A stretch of DNA of 64,000 nt, from NCBI RefSeq assembly GCF_013266695.1, contig NZ_JABRXF010000001.1, forward strand, positions 2,113,736-2,177,735, given 5' to 3'. The position numbers and the translations under genes are program-made. Of the stretch, positions 9,122 to 18,155 are shown one piece after another; position 1 is the stretch's first letter; each line of letters opens with the position of its first letter. The DNA is from Hongsoonwoonella zoysiae (GTDB taxonomy: Bacteria; Pseudomonadota; Alphaproteobacteria; Rhizobiales; Stappiaceae). The notes beneath the pieces are model-generated. The model was not told the origin of the DNA. It searched no databases and saw nothing but the letters and a program-made list of their open reading frames with translations.

Positions 9122-12100
9122 TCAGTCGAGCCTGCCACTCGCGTGGGCGAGCATCGTGTAGACCTTGCCGGTGTCCGACGTCAGGTAGGTCTGGCTCAGC
9201 ATGCTGTCGCGGTCGTTGCGCGAAACCTGCGCCAGAAGCTGCTCGAAATCGCGGATATACCGGTCGACCGCATCGCGGAATTCCGCGTCCCTTGCATATT
9301 TCTGACGGATCTCGTCGAACGTCTGCTGGCCCTGCAGCGTATAGAGCCGGCGGGTGAACACATGCCGCTCGCCGCGCCTGTAACGCTCCCAGAGATCGAG
9401 GAAGGTTTCGTGGTCGATCGCGCGGGCGATATCCATCGACAGCGAATTGAGCGATTCAACCATGTGCAACGGAGAACGGCCGTTCGGGCCTTCCTCACCC
9501 TTCGGCGCTTCTTCAGGCGCCTCGTCGCGTGAGGCGCGGCGGAGAAGGTCGCTCACCCAGCCGCGGCCCTGCGGGGCCTGGGGCTCGTCCTGGCGGGGCT
9601 TGTCGAGGTCGCTCAGGCTCACCTTGCGCGGTTCGGAGCGTTCTTCGCGAGGAGTGGCGGGCGCCTTGGCCGGTTGCGGTTGGGGCGCGGGCTGGCGCTC
9701 GCGTGCCGCCGGCTCCGAAGGCGCGCCGTTCGTGGGCCGGGCGGTGGCGGATGCCTGCTGCAACTGAGCCCTTTCACCGGCGCGCGAAACATCCAGCGAG
9801 TTGGATTGCTTGGCGACGATATCCGACAGTTCGCCAAGCGCGCGGACCTGTTCGCTTACGATCTTGCGAAGCGCGGCGGTGGATTCCTCCGCCTCTTCCG
9901 GAAGATCCAGGATCCCCTGCTTCAGCTCCGCCCGGGTTGCCTCCAGTTCGCGGTGCACATCCTTTGCAACATCGCGCATGCGCGTCGTCGCTTCGGTGAA
10001 CCTTTCGGAAGCTTCGCCCAGCATCCGCGACATTTCGGCGACGATCTCGTCTTCTGCCGCCTTGATGGATTCGCGTGCCTTCTGCCCCTCGAGCCCGGCC
10101 GAACGACGCATGGATTCGAACTGTTCCGTGATTGCCCGCGTCGCCGTTTCGGCGGCGGCGGCCAGCATCGCGGTCACTTCGCGGGTCTTGTCATCGGCCG
10201 AATTCAAGGTTGTGGAAAGCTGGTCGGTGAAGCTGCGCATCAAGGTGTCGACAGCCTCGGTTTTCGCCAGCAGCGTATCGGCCACATCTTCGATCGCCGT
10301 TCGGCGGTCGGCGATGCGGGCGGAAACGCTGGTATCCGTTTCCTCCAGCTTCTGCGCCGCTTCCGCCAGCTGGCGTCCCTGGTCTTCGAAACGCTGGGCC
10401 AGCGCAGTGATATCGGCAAGCACCGTGTTGGAAACGTCGCGCAGCAGGCCGACCTGCTGGTCGATCGTGCCGGTGGACGTGTTGGTTTCCTGAACGGCGC
10501 GGTCGACGGCGGTGCGGAACTCTCCGGCACTGCGCGACAGGCCGCTTTCGACCGTCGACAGGTTGATGCCCGCCTGCTCCAGCACCTCGCTCAGCGTGCT
10601 GTTCGACTGGTTCAAGCGCTCGAGGATGCCGCTGATGTCCTCTTCCAGCCGCGCCTTGGTCGACTGCAGGATTTCGGCAGCGGAATTGCTGCGTTCTTCC
10701 AGCGAGTTGATGATGCTGTCGCCGGCTTCCACCAGGGCCCTGGTCGTTTCCAGGCCCTTGCGGGCGAAGTCGTCTGCGGTTTCCCGACCCTTGACGGTGA
10801 TCGCTTCGAGTATCGCGGAATGCACCTCCTCGACGCGCATGGTGAGATTGCGGGCACGCTCCTCGATCGTCTCGACAAGGGCGTTGCCGTCCGTGCCGAT
10901 GAGCCTCGACATCTCCTCGTTGCGTTCGCCAAGCGACTTGTTGAGCTCATCCGCCTGCGAAAGAAGGTTTGCGGCGACCGCATTGCCGCGCTGCGAGAGC
11001 ATGTCCGCGGCTTCGCGCACGGCTTCGGAAATGCGCCCACGCACGTCGTCCGTCTCGCCGGAGATGAGATTGCGGATTTCTTCCGTCGCGCGGCCGAGGA
11101 TCAGTCGTGCCTGTTCGCTTTCCGCCGACAGCGCGCCGGAAAGTTCCGCGACAGTGCGCGACAGGTCGGTGCGGGCCTTTTCGGTCTCCCCGCCCAGCGA
11201 TTCCGACATTTCAGCGAGCGTTCCGACATAGAGCGCGCGCGCCTTCTCGCTTTCCGCGGCAAGGCTGCGGGCGGCCTCGTTGACGGCGGTAAAGACAAGA
11301 TCGCGCACCTGCTGGCTTTCGCCGGAAAGGGCGCTTGTCGCCTGGGTAATCGCCTGGGTGACCGATTCCGCGGCCTTGGCGCTTTCGCCCTGCAGGACGC
11401 CGCGCGCCTCGCCGATGGAACCGAGAATGATCTCGCGCAAACGGCCGCTCTCTTCGCCGAGTTTTTCCGTGGCATCGTTCACGGAAGTGTCGACGATCAT
11501 GCGCAGCCTTTCGCCTTCGCCGCCGAGACGTGCCGTCGCATCGTTGATCGAAGCGTCCACGATTTCACGCAGCCTTTCGCCTTCGCCGGAAAGCGAGCCG
11601 GAAACCCTGTCGATGGTCTGCGAGGCGATGCCGATGACGTCGGTGACCGCAACACGGGCCTTTTCGGTTTCGGAAGACAGCGTGCCGGAAATCGCCGCAA
11701 GGCGTTCGGACAGGATCTGCTCGAGCTTGCCGGCTCTGCTGTCGAGGGTTTCCGCCACTTCGAACACTTTCGCGCCGAGAGAGACGTTGATCTCCGCCAC
11801 GCGGTCGGACAGTGAGTCCGTGAGTTCCTGGCTTTGCCTGGCCAGCACGGTGCCGGCCGCATCGAGCCGTTCGTCAAGCGCGCTCGCCATTTCGTTCTGG
11901 CCTGCGACAAAGGCGGAGGCGATTTCGCGGGTGCGGGCGATCAGCGTTTCGCTGATCTGGCGCCCGCGCGCATCGAGAGCCTGGTCGATCCGCTCCGCGC
12001 CCGAGGACATGGTTTCGGCAAGATGCGTCGTCTTGTCGGTCAGGGCCGTCGCCGCGTTTTCGACCTTTTCGCCGATCGATTTCTCGAATGCGGAGAGATG

Positions 12101-14929
12101 TTGCTCTATGGAAACGCCGATCTCGTCGGACCGCCGCGTCAGGCTGCGGCCGATCGCTTCCGCGCGATTGCCGAGGCTCGCGCCGACCTCGTCGACCTTG
12201 GCCGAAAGATGTTCGGTGATCGCTTCGGTGCGCGTTTCCAGAATATTGGTAAGAGCCTGTGTCTTGCTTTCGAGCGCTTCGGACAGGGCGGATGTGCGGC
12301 CTTCCAGCGCTTCCGAAAGGGCGTTGGTCCGCCCTTCGATTGCTTCGCTCAGGGTCGCCGTGCGCTCCTGCATTGCGGCTTCGAAGGTGGCGGTGCGCTG
12401 GTTGAGCGTCATGTCCAGCGTCTCGATACGCCCGTCGAGAGCCTGGCCGAGCGTGCTCGTACGCTCGGCCAAGGTGGTGTCGATCGCCTTGACGCGGCCT
12501 TCAAGCGTGCCGTCGAGGGCCGAAAGGCGTGCTTCGAAGGTTTCGTCGATTGCTTTTGCACGTCCTTCAAGGGTCTCACCGAGCGCCGACAGGCGCATGC
12601 CGAAAGTTTCGTCGATAACGCGCGTGCGTCCGTCGAGCGTGTCGTCGAGGCGCGCAAGGCGGACATCGAAGGATTCGTCGATGTGTGAAATTCGGCTGTC
12701 GAGTGTATCGGACAGGGCGGCCGTACGTTCGCCGAACTTCGTGTCGACATACTGAATACGGCTATCGAGCGTTTCTCCGATCGCGCTGGTGCGCTCGTCG
12801 AAGGCGGAGATCAAACGGTCTCCGCGTTCGCCGACGATGCTTTCAAGCTGTTCAAGCCGCGTGCCGAGGCTCGCCTGCAGCGCATTGCTGCGTTCCTCGA
12901 GCGTGCCTGTGAAGCGCTCGCCCGCGGCGATAATTTCCTGCGAGGCCTTCGACCCGCGCGAGCCGATAAGTTCGGCAAGGTCCGTGCCGGTCTGAGCCAG
13001 TTTCTGCCCGATCGCGACGGTTTGCTCGGAAAGCGTGCCGGATATTTGGCCCGATGCGCCTTCCAGCGTTTCGCGGAAGAGGTTGGTCTGGCCTTCGATC
13101 AGCTCGGCGATCTCTTTTCCGCGCAGGTTGAGACGGTTGTCGAGCGTCTCGCCGTTTACGGAGATCGCCTCGTGGATGCGTTCGCCGACCTGATCGAGAC
13201 GGTTGGCAAGTTCGGTGCCGCGCACGGATATCGTATCGGTAAGGCTCGCCGCCGTTTCGTCGAGTTTCGTTGCGATCTCGCCGCCACGCAGCGAAAGATC
13301 AACGACGATGGATTCCCCCGTGCCGCGCAGGATTTCCGCGACTTCGCTCGTGCGGCTCGACAGGGTCTCGATGATCTCCGTACCCTTGTGCGCGATCGCA
13401 TGGGCAACATCCTCTCCGCGCCGGGAGATGCTGTCGACCACCTGCTCGCGCGTGGTGGAAAGGGACTGGTCGAGGGCGGTGACGCGGGTGTCGATCGTCG
13501 ACATCAGTTCTTGGGTGCGCCCGGTGATCGTGTCGATCAGGCGCCCGCTCGTCAGCGACAGGCTGGAGGTGATCTCCTCGCTGCGTTCGGTGATGGCGGT
13601 TTCGACCGATGTGCCCGTCGCGGCGATCTGGTCGGTCAGTTCCTTGCCGCGCACCGAAAGCGCCTCGGTCAGGGAAGACGACGTCGTAGACAGCGTATCG
13701 TTGATTTCCTGTCCGCGCTGGGACAGCGTCTCGATGAAGCCGCTTGCGGTGTTGGCGAAGCGGCTGTTTATGTCGTCGCCGCGCGCGGCCAGCGTTTCCG
13801 TCAGTTCCGCGCTCGTGCGATTCATCGTGTCGACGAGTTCGGAGCCTGTGCTCGTCAGGCGCGCCACATAGTCGGAGCTGCGCGACGTCAGGCTGTCAAT
13901 GAGTTCCGCACCGGCCGCGTTGAAGGTTTCGGTGATGTTGGACACGCGGGAATCGACTGTCGATGTCAGTTCCCCGACCCGCTCCTCGATCGCGCCGGTC
14001 AGGCGCGCGGTCGCCGCGTCGACGGAATTGTCGAATTTCTGCGTCGTCGTGTCGAGTTGCTCGGCAAGCGCTTCGTGAGCGCCAGCCAGCGCGTCGCGTA
14101 CGCGGTCTGCATTGGTTATCACCGCTTCGCGCTGGGTGACGAGTTCCTCGATCAACGACCGGATCTTCAGTTCGTTATCGTTATAGGAGCGTTCGAGCGA
14201 GGAAACCTCGTTGTGCACGAGAACCTCAAGCTCGCTTGCGCGCGCGATCGCCCGTTCAATACCGTCGCCCATCGCGGCGACCTCGCGCCGGATTGCCTGG
14301 CCGACGCTCAGGATCGATTCCTTGGCGATGTCTTCCGGTTCGGCGAGGCGCAGGGCGACCTCGGTCATGCCGCGGGCGACATTGCGCATCTCCTGCGCAC
14401 GCCAAATCATCATCGCCATGACCCAGAAAAAGACGATTGGCACGCCGACGGCGACCAGCGAAAGCAACAGCCCCGGCGCCTTGGCGAGATCGGCAAGGCT
14501 CGTTATTGCGGCGGCTTCGGTTTCGAACGCGGAAAGCGCGAGCATGGTGCCGATCCCGCCCCAGATGGCGCTGAGCAGGAGGGCGATCCAGAAGGGGGTG
14601 GAGGACGGGCGGCGCTGAAGCGAATAGATCAGGTTGCCGATCGATCTGCGGTCGTCGTTCGCAGCCGATGTCGGCCGTCCGCCGCCACGTCCGCGCCGCC
14701 GGCGCTGAGGCTGCTGCGGTGCCTGCTCGTCGGCCGGTTCCTCGGCCGCCGGCTTATCCGCCGGTTTGTCGGCGCTTTCGGGCGCTCGAGCTTCGGGGGC
14801 GGCTTCGCTCGCGCTCGCTTCCGCCTCTTGCGAAGTGTCGTCCGGTCCGCCGAAATCGATTTTCAGCGCCTCTTCAACAGCCGAAAGGGCCGCTTCCGCC
14901 GGATCTTTCATCTTCGGGGGATTTGCCAT
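9122..14929 (-). CDS. gpr: Giant coiled-coil membrane protein, growth pole ring (GPR/RgsE)-like
   Basis: This 1,935-residue protein starts with an acidic Ala/Pro-rich cytoplasmic segment, an Arg-rich patch (QRRRRGRGGGR) and two membrane helices at ~110-135 and ~150-175. From ~200 to ~1,640 it is one long stretch of Thr/Ser/Glu/Arg-rich amphipathic helix with apolipoprotein-like repeats of 11 residues (clearest at ~711-920, pattern RTxALxExLxG). A Pro/Gln-rich linker follows, then a conserved-looking C-terminal domain (LDLWERYRRGERHVFTRRLY). The layout matches the Agrobacterium GPR and Sinorhizobium RgsE proteins, which form a ring at the growing pole of Hyphomicrobiales. Homology is inferred from architecture; the family is usually annotated as apolipoprotein- or kinesin-like. 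Confidence 0.75.
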   Translation of the reverse strand: MANPPKMKDPAEAALSAVEEALKIDFGGPDDTSQEAEASASEAAPEARAPESADKPADKPAAEEPADEQAPQQPQRRRRGRGGGRPTSAANDDRRSIGNLIYSLQRRPSSTPFWIALLLSAIWGGIGTMLALSAFETEAAAITSLADLAKAPGLLLSLVAVGVPIVFFWVMAMMIWRAQEMRNVARGMTEVALRLAEPEDIAKESILSVGQAIRREVAAMGDGIERAIARASELEVLVHNEVSSLERSYNDNELKIRSLIEELVTQREAVITNADRVRDALAGAHEALAEQLDTTTQKFDNSVDAATARLTGAIEERVGELTSTVDSRVSNITETFNAAGAELIDSLTSRSSDYVARLTSTGSELVDTMNRTSAELTETLAARGDDINSRFANTASGFIETLSQRGQEINDTLSTTSSSLTEALSVRGKELTDQIAATGTSVETAITERSEEITSSLSLTSGRLIDTITGRTQELMSTIDTRVTALDQSLSTTREQVVDSISRRGEDVAHAIAHKGTEIIETLSSRTSEVAEILRGTGESIVVDLSLRGGEIATKLDETAASLTDTISVRGTELANRLDQVGERIHEAISVNGETLDNRLNLRGKEIAELIEGQTNLFRETLEGASGQISGTLSEQTVAIGQKLAQTGTDLAELIGSRGSKASQEIIAAGERFTGTLEERSNALQASLGTRLEQLESIVGERGDRLISAFDERTSAIGETLDSRIQYVDTKFGERTAALSDTLDSRISHIDESFDVRLARLDDTLDGRTRVIDETFGMRLSALGETLEGRAKAIDETFEARLSALDGTLEGRVKAIDTTLAERTSTLGQALDGRIETLDMTLNQRTATFEAAMQERTATLSEAIEGRTNALSEALEGRTSALSEALESKTQALTNILETRTEAITEHLSAKVDEVGASLGNRAEAIGRSLTRRSDEIGVSIEQHLSAFEKSIGEKVENAATALTDKTTHLAETMSSGAERIDQALDARGRQISETLIARTREIASAFVAGQNEMASALDERLDAAGTVLARQSQELTDSLSDRVAEINVSLGAKVFEVAETLDSRAGKLEQILSERLAAISGTLSSETEKARVAVTDVIGIASQTIDRVSGSLSGEGERLREIVDASINDATARLGGEGERLRMIVDTSVNDATEKLGEESGRLREIILGSIGEARGVLQGESAKAAESVTQAITQATSALSGESQQVRDLVFTAVNEAARSLAAESEKARALYVGTLAEMSESLGGETEKARTDLSRTVAELSGALSAESEQARLILGRATEEIRNLISGETDDVRGRISEAVREAADMLSQRGNAVAANLLSQADELNKSLGERNEEMSRLIGTDGNALVETIEERARNLTMRVEEVHSAILEAITVKGRETADDFARKGLETTRALVEAGDSIINSLEERSNSAAEILQSTKARLEEDISGILERLNQSNSTLSEVLEQAGINLSTVESGLSRSAGEFRTAVDRAVQETNTSTGTIDQQVGLLRDVSNTVLADITALAQRFEDQGRQLAEAAQKLEETDTSVSARIADRRTAIEDVADTLLAKTEAVDTLMRSFTDQLSTTLNSADDKTREVTAMLAAAAETATRAITEQFESMRRSAGLEGQKARESIKAAEDEIVAEMSRMLGEASERFTEATTRMRDVAKDVHRELEATRAELKQGILDLPEEAEESTAALRKIVSEQVRALGELSDIVAKQSNSLDVSRAGERAQLQQASATARPTNGAPSEPAARERQPAPQPQPAKAPATPREERSEPRKVSLSDLDKPRQDEPQAPQGRGWVSDLLRRASRDEAPEEAPKGEEGPNGRSPLHMVESLNSLSMDIARAIDHETFLDLWERYRRGERHVFTRRLYTLQGQQTFDEIRQKYARDAEFRDAVDRYIRDFEQLLAQVSRNDRDSMLSQTYLTSDTGKVYTMLAHASGRLD
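12165..12800 (-). repeat. 33-bp periodic coding repeat (11-residue protein repeats)
   Basis: Within the GPR-like gene about 19 consecutive 11-residue units can be aligned, for example RTSALSEALEG, RTNALSEALEG, RLSALGETLEG and RVKAIDTTLAE. Arg/Lys opens each unit and small or aliphatic residues sit at positions 5 and 9. The DNA is correspondingly periodic at 33 bp, which explains the long open frames on the opposite strand. Confidence 0.85.
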
Positions 14930-15198
14930 CTGTCGTTGCCTCGCGTCCGTACTCTCAACTCACCGGCCGCCGCAGCTTATACCGAGTCGTGCTGCGTGCC
15001 AGGGTGCGTCAAGGAAGTGTGCTCCAGAAGCTTACAGCCCTCGCGGGCCTCTTGAGAACACCAACCGGGTGGACCGCACTTTCGTCTCGATTGCCGCTTG
15101 CGCGAAAATACGATCGTCCATCCTTGCCGCATCACCATAGCTAATGACACAATAACACCACCCTAACAAGGATTTGCGGCTGTCCCCGGAAAGAGCAA
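14930..15198. other. Intergenic region between gpr-like gene and a small gene
   Basis: This 269-bp stretch holds the divergent control regions of the GPR-like gene and the small protein at 15199. No clear sigma-70 hexamers, CtrA box or sigma-54 element could be picked out. Confidence 0.5.
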
Positions 15199-15522
15199 AT
15201 GAGCAAAATCAAGGCGAAAATCGGGTCGAAGAGCGCGTCTTCCAAAGCTGCGGCAAAGGGCCCGGCGAAGCGTCCGCAGGCGCGCAGGCTGACGGCCGCA
15301 CAGCGCTCATGGCTCGAAAGGGGCGTCGATCAGGCGGGAGGAAAGCTTCCGCTGTTCGATGCCGGAGGGCGGGAAATTTCGCATAAAACGATCCGGGCCT
15401 GCATCGCCGCAGGCTGGGCAGAGCCTTGGTTTTCCAACCCTATCAAGCCCGACTGGCTCGTCTGCCGGCTAACGGTGGAGGGTTATCGGGCGCTTGGCAA
15501 AACGCCTCCCGGCGACCTCTGA
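15199..15522 (+). CDS. Conserved small protein of unknown function
   Basis: The 107-residue product starts at ATG 15199 after GGAAAGAG. Its first ~30 residues are Lys/Ala/Ser-rich and basic, like a flexible nucleic-acid-binding tail. The rest is compact: RLTAAQRSWLERGVDQAGGKLPLF, then GREISHKTIRACIAAGWAEPW and WLVCRLTVEGYRALG. This is reminiscent of a small winged-helix-like fold, and similar proteins exist in other alphaproteobacteria to my knowledge, but I cannot assign a function. It is divergent from the GPR-like gene and appears to be transcribed alone. Confidence 0.7.
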   Translation: MSKIKAKIGSKSASSKAAAKGPAKRPQARRLTAAQRSWLERGVDQAGGKLPLFDAGGREISHKTIRACIAAGWAEPWFSNPIKPDWLVCRLTVEGYRALGKTPPGDL

Positions 15523-15826
15523 AAAACTCTTCAGGCGGACGCGTCCTTCTTGCGAAGCGGGCGTTAACTTTCTTCATTTAAAGTGTTCGTTAACCTTAAT
15601 AGTTAGAAGTTGAATATTCGCGTTAACCAAAAAATAACTTTCTTGAAAATCTTTTGCGGAAATCACCGCATAAGCGCCTTGCCTTAACTCGAATTTGGGC
15701 CCACCGGGCCGACTCTCGTTAATCCCTCGTCGGATCCGGGCGGTATTCGCAGCATCGATACGGCCTGGCAGGACGAGGCATTGGTTAACGGCCGAACTCC
15801 GGGGCGAGAGGGGCGAAGGTGGTGAA
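15523..15826. other. AT-rich intergenic region with several GTTAAC motifs
   Basis: This 304-bp region upstream of the Hpt gene is visibly more AT-rich than its surroundings. It has GTTAAC-type words near 15565, 15590 and 15621, which recall CtrA half-sites. The spacings do not give a clean TTAA-N7-TTAAC match (one pair is 8 apart), so regulation by CtrA is only a possibility. No gene is supported. Confidence 0.4.
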
Positions 15827-16195
15827 ATGGCGCAAGCAGCGTTCGGCAAGTCTGGCGAAACGGATCCGGTTCGGGATCGGGCTGCGGTCGACCTAGCGCA
15901 TCTGGCGCGTCACACGCTCGGCAATCGCAGCCTGGAGCGCGAGGTGCTGCGTTTGTTCGTTACCCAGGCGGAAATGGTCCTTGCGCGGCTGGACAATGCC
16001 CAACACGCAATGGTGATCCAGGAACAGGCGCATACCATCAAGGGGTCGGCGCGGGGGATCGGGGCGTGGAAGGTGGCGCTGGCGGCCGAGGCCCTGCAAA
16101 ACGACGCAGCATCGGACACGGAAAGCGCATTGATAGTACTGAGAAAGGCGATCGAGGAGGCGAATGCCTTCATCATCGATCTTCTGGGCGAATGA
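15827..16195 (+). CDS. Hpt-domain phosphotransfer protein
   Basis: ATG 15827 follows GAAGGTGGTG and is preferred over the longer open frame. The 122-residue product is essentially one histidine phosphotransfer domain: QAHTIKGSARGIGAWKVA contains the H-x-x-K-G-x-x-x-x-x-G signature with the phospho-accepting His at residue ~67. It should pass phosphate between a hybrid sensor kinase and a response regulator in the cytoplasm. No kinase or regulator gene is adjacent, so the partners are unknown. Confidence 0.85.
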   Translation: MAQAAFGKSGETDPVRDRAAVDLAHLARHTLGNRSLEREVLRLFVTQAEMVLARLDNAQHAMVIQEQAHTIKGSARGIGAWKVALAAEALQNDAASDTESALIVLRKAIEEANAFIIDLLGE

Positions 16196-16323
16196 ACGCT
16201 TGTCCCGCTTACCGCGCTGAAACGGTCGTCGTCCGCATATTCCGTTTCTTCCCTTGACCTTTTCAGGCGAATGGCTATGTCGGTGGCAGTTTCTGTCTGT
16301 TACCTCTTCAAGTCTGCGAGCCC

Positions 16324-16644
16324 ATGCCGAAAATCACATATATCGCGCCCGATGGCACCAAGAGCGAGATCGATGCGCCGGTCGGGTCCACTGTCATGGA
16401 AAATGCGGTCAAGAACATGGTCGACGGCATCGAGGCCGAATGCGGCGGCGCCTGCGCTTGTGCCACATGTCATGTCTATGTGGACGATGCCTGGGCCGAG
16501 AAGATCGGCACGCCACAGGCGATGGAAGAGGATATGCTCGACTTTGCCTACGATGTGCGCCCGACGTCACGACTGTCGTGCCAGATCAAGGTGAGCGAGG
16601 AACTGGACGGCCTTGTCGTACACATTCCGGAACGCCAGGCCTGA
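16324..16644 (+). CDS. 2Fe-2S ferredoxin, adrenodoxin type
   Basis: The 106-residue protein has the adrenodoxin/putidaredoxin cluster signature [15 protein letters not shown] (C-x5-C-x2-C) and a distant fourth cysteine in RLSCQIKV. The C-terminal VVHIPERQA is typical of this family. It carries electrons to cytochrome P450s or to iron-sulfur assembly. The isolated location and a terminator just downstream suggest it is monocistronic, so the partner cannot be named. Confidence 0.93.
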   Translation: MPKITYIAPDGTKSEIDAPVGSTVMENAVKNMVDGIEAECGGACACATCHVYVDDAWAEKIGTPQAMEEDMLDFAYDVRPTSRLSCQIKVSEELDGLVVHIPERQA

Positions 16645-16748
16645 TACCGAAGCGGCGCTTCATGTGTTGAGTAGCGGATATTCCCGCTCCCACGACGAGA
16701 TCGTCTTGCCGTAGAGCCGCCATTCCAACCGTTTGATATTCACGAAAG

Positions 16749-16780
16749 CGTCGACGAAGCGCTCGTTTCGTCGACGTTTT
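16749..16780 (+). terminator. Intrinsic terminator after ferredoxin
   Basis: A 10-bp stem CGTCGACGAA / TTCGTCGACG with an 8-nt loop is followed by TTTT. It lies in the short gap between the ferredoxin and the convergent MFS gene and may also act on the opposite strand, where the stem is followed by TTTCG. Confidence 0.75.
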
Positions 16781-16791
16781 CGTTGGGCAGC

Positions 16792-18015
16792 TTATTCCGC
16801 CGGCGCCGTGGCGGGCCGCCAGGGCAGGGCAACCTCGTTGCCTTCGCGCGGGTCGAGCGGCACGAGGTGGGCGAGGAACAGGCTGATGCCCGCCATGCCG
16901 GCGCCGAGCAGAAAGACGGCTGCCGGCGAAACCAGCCAGATCAGGCCGAAGGCGGCCGGAATGAAGACCGCGGCTATATGGTTGATCGTGAAGGCGACGC
17001 CCGCGGTCGGCGCGATGTCGGCCGGATCGGCGATCTTCTGGAAGTAGGTCTTCATCGCGATCGCGATTGCGAAGAAGGCGTGATCGATCACATAAAGCGC
17101 TGCAGCAAGTGTCGCGTTCGTCACGAACGCATAGGTCGTGAAGACCCCGATCAGGCCGACATATTCAACCATCAGCGCCTTGCGCTCGCCAAAGCGTACG
17201 ATGAGCTGGCCGATTTTCGGCGCAAGCAGCATGTTGAAGACGCCGTTCAGCAGGAACAGGCCGGCAACCTCGTGAACGTGGTAACCGAAACGCTCCACCA
17301 TTAGGAAGCCGGCGAAGACGGTGAAGATCTGCCGGCGCGCACCGCCCATGAAGGTGAGGGCGTAATAGAGCCAGTACCGTTTCCTGAGCACCAGTTTCTT
17401 GCGCTGAGGCACGCCTTCGCGAAAATGCGGAAAGGCGATGACGAGGAAGCCGACCACGACCAGCGTCAGCGCTCCGGCGATCAGAAATACCGTTTCGAAC
17501 GTAAGCTGGAAGGTCTGCCAGGCGACGAAAATGATGCCGTAGGCGACGAGTTGTGCGAAAGCGCCGACTGCTATGATCCTGCCCATGCTGGCGGCGGCCG
17601 TCGCCTTCGGCAGCCACTGCAGCGAAAGCGACTGGTTCATCGTTTCATAGTAGTGGAAGCCGACCGACATGACGAAGGTCGTGAAATAAAAACCCCACGT
17701 GGTTGGAAAATAGCCGGTTGCGGCCACGCCGACCCCGAGAAAAATCAGCGACAGGAAGGCGAGCGTCTGCTCGCGCATGACGAGAAGAAGATAGATCGCG
17801 GTGAATGCGAGGAAGCCGGGGATTTCGCGGATCGACTGCTGAATGCCGATCTCGCGGCCGGTGAAGTCCAGTTCGTGGACGGCAAAGTTGTTCATCAGGT
17901 TCCACCACGCGGCAAACGAAAGCTGCATGGCGCCTGCCATGATCATCAGCATGACGACGGGCGAACGCCAGCCTTTTGCCTTTGCCGGATCGGCGGAAGC
18001 GGTGAAATAGCTCAT
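16792..18015 (-). CDS. MFS transporter of unknown substrate
   Basis: The 407-residue protein has about twelve predicted membrane helices (first at ~20-40, VVMLMIMAGAMQLSFAAWWN) and short loops. A basic central loop (RKKLVLRKRYW) divides the two six-helix halves, as in the major facilitator superfamily. No substrate-specific motif is recognised. It is divergent from an AraC-family gene with a 140-bp shared control region, so the substrate or a related compound may be sensed by that regulator. Confidence 0.8.
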   Translation of the reverse strand: MSYFTASADPAKAKGWRSPVVMLMIMAGAMQLSFAAWWNLMNNFAVHELDFTGREIGIQQSIREIPGFLAFTAIYLLLVMREQTLAFLSLIFLGVGVAATGYFPTTWGFYFTTFVMSVGFHYYETMNQSLSLQWLPKATAAASMGRIIAVGAFAQLVAYGIIFVAWQTFQLTFETVFLIAGALTLVVVGFLVIAFPHFREGVPQRKKLVLRKRYWLYYALTFMGGARRQIFTVFAGFLMVERFGYHVHEVAGLFLLNGVFNMLLAPKIGQLIVRFGERKALMVEYVGLIGVFTTYAFVTNATLAAALYVIDHAFFAIAIAMKTYFQKIADPADIAPTAGVAFTINHIAAVFIPAAFGLIWLVSPAAVFLLGAGMAGISLFLAHLVPLDPREGNEVALPWRPATAPAE

Positions 18016-18113
18016 TGTCTGGTCTTCTTCGGGCAGCCTCGTCGTTCGAGGCGAGGGTTTACGTGTTTGGCCTTATTTACCTCCGGCGTCGATTTGCGTG
18101 TTAGCGGCAATAT

Positions 18114-18129
18114 GCCAAATTATGTTGGC
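18114..18129. promoter_or_regulatory. Candidate operator in the MFS/AraC divergent region
   Basis: The inverted repeat GCCAA-N6-TTGGC lies 26 bp before the AraC-family start. A second inverted repeat, GCCTCG-N5-CGAGGC at 18036-18052, lies near the MFS start and could form a leader hairpin. Both are short; this is a suggestion only. Confidence 0.3.
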
Positions 18130-18155
18130 GAAACGACAGGAAGAGAGATTCCGCC

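Noticed and set aside
9674-15055. Long plus-strand open frames (713, 491 and 677 codons) opposite the GPR-like gene
   Set aside because: They are antisense to a highly repetitive GC-rich gene and show low-complexity Ser/Arg or Gly/Phe-rich products without domains or ribosome sites.
15560-15640. Cluster of GTTAAC words as CtrA sites upstream of the Hpt gene
   Set aside because: Half-site spacings are 8 or 9, not 7; the region is AT-rich enough to give such words by chance.
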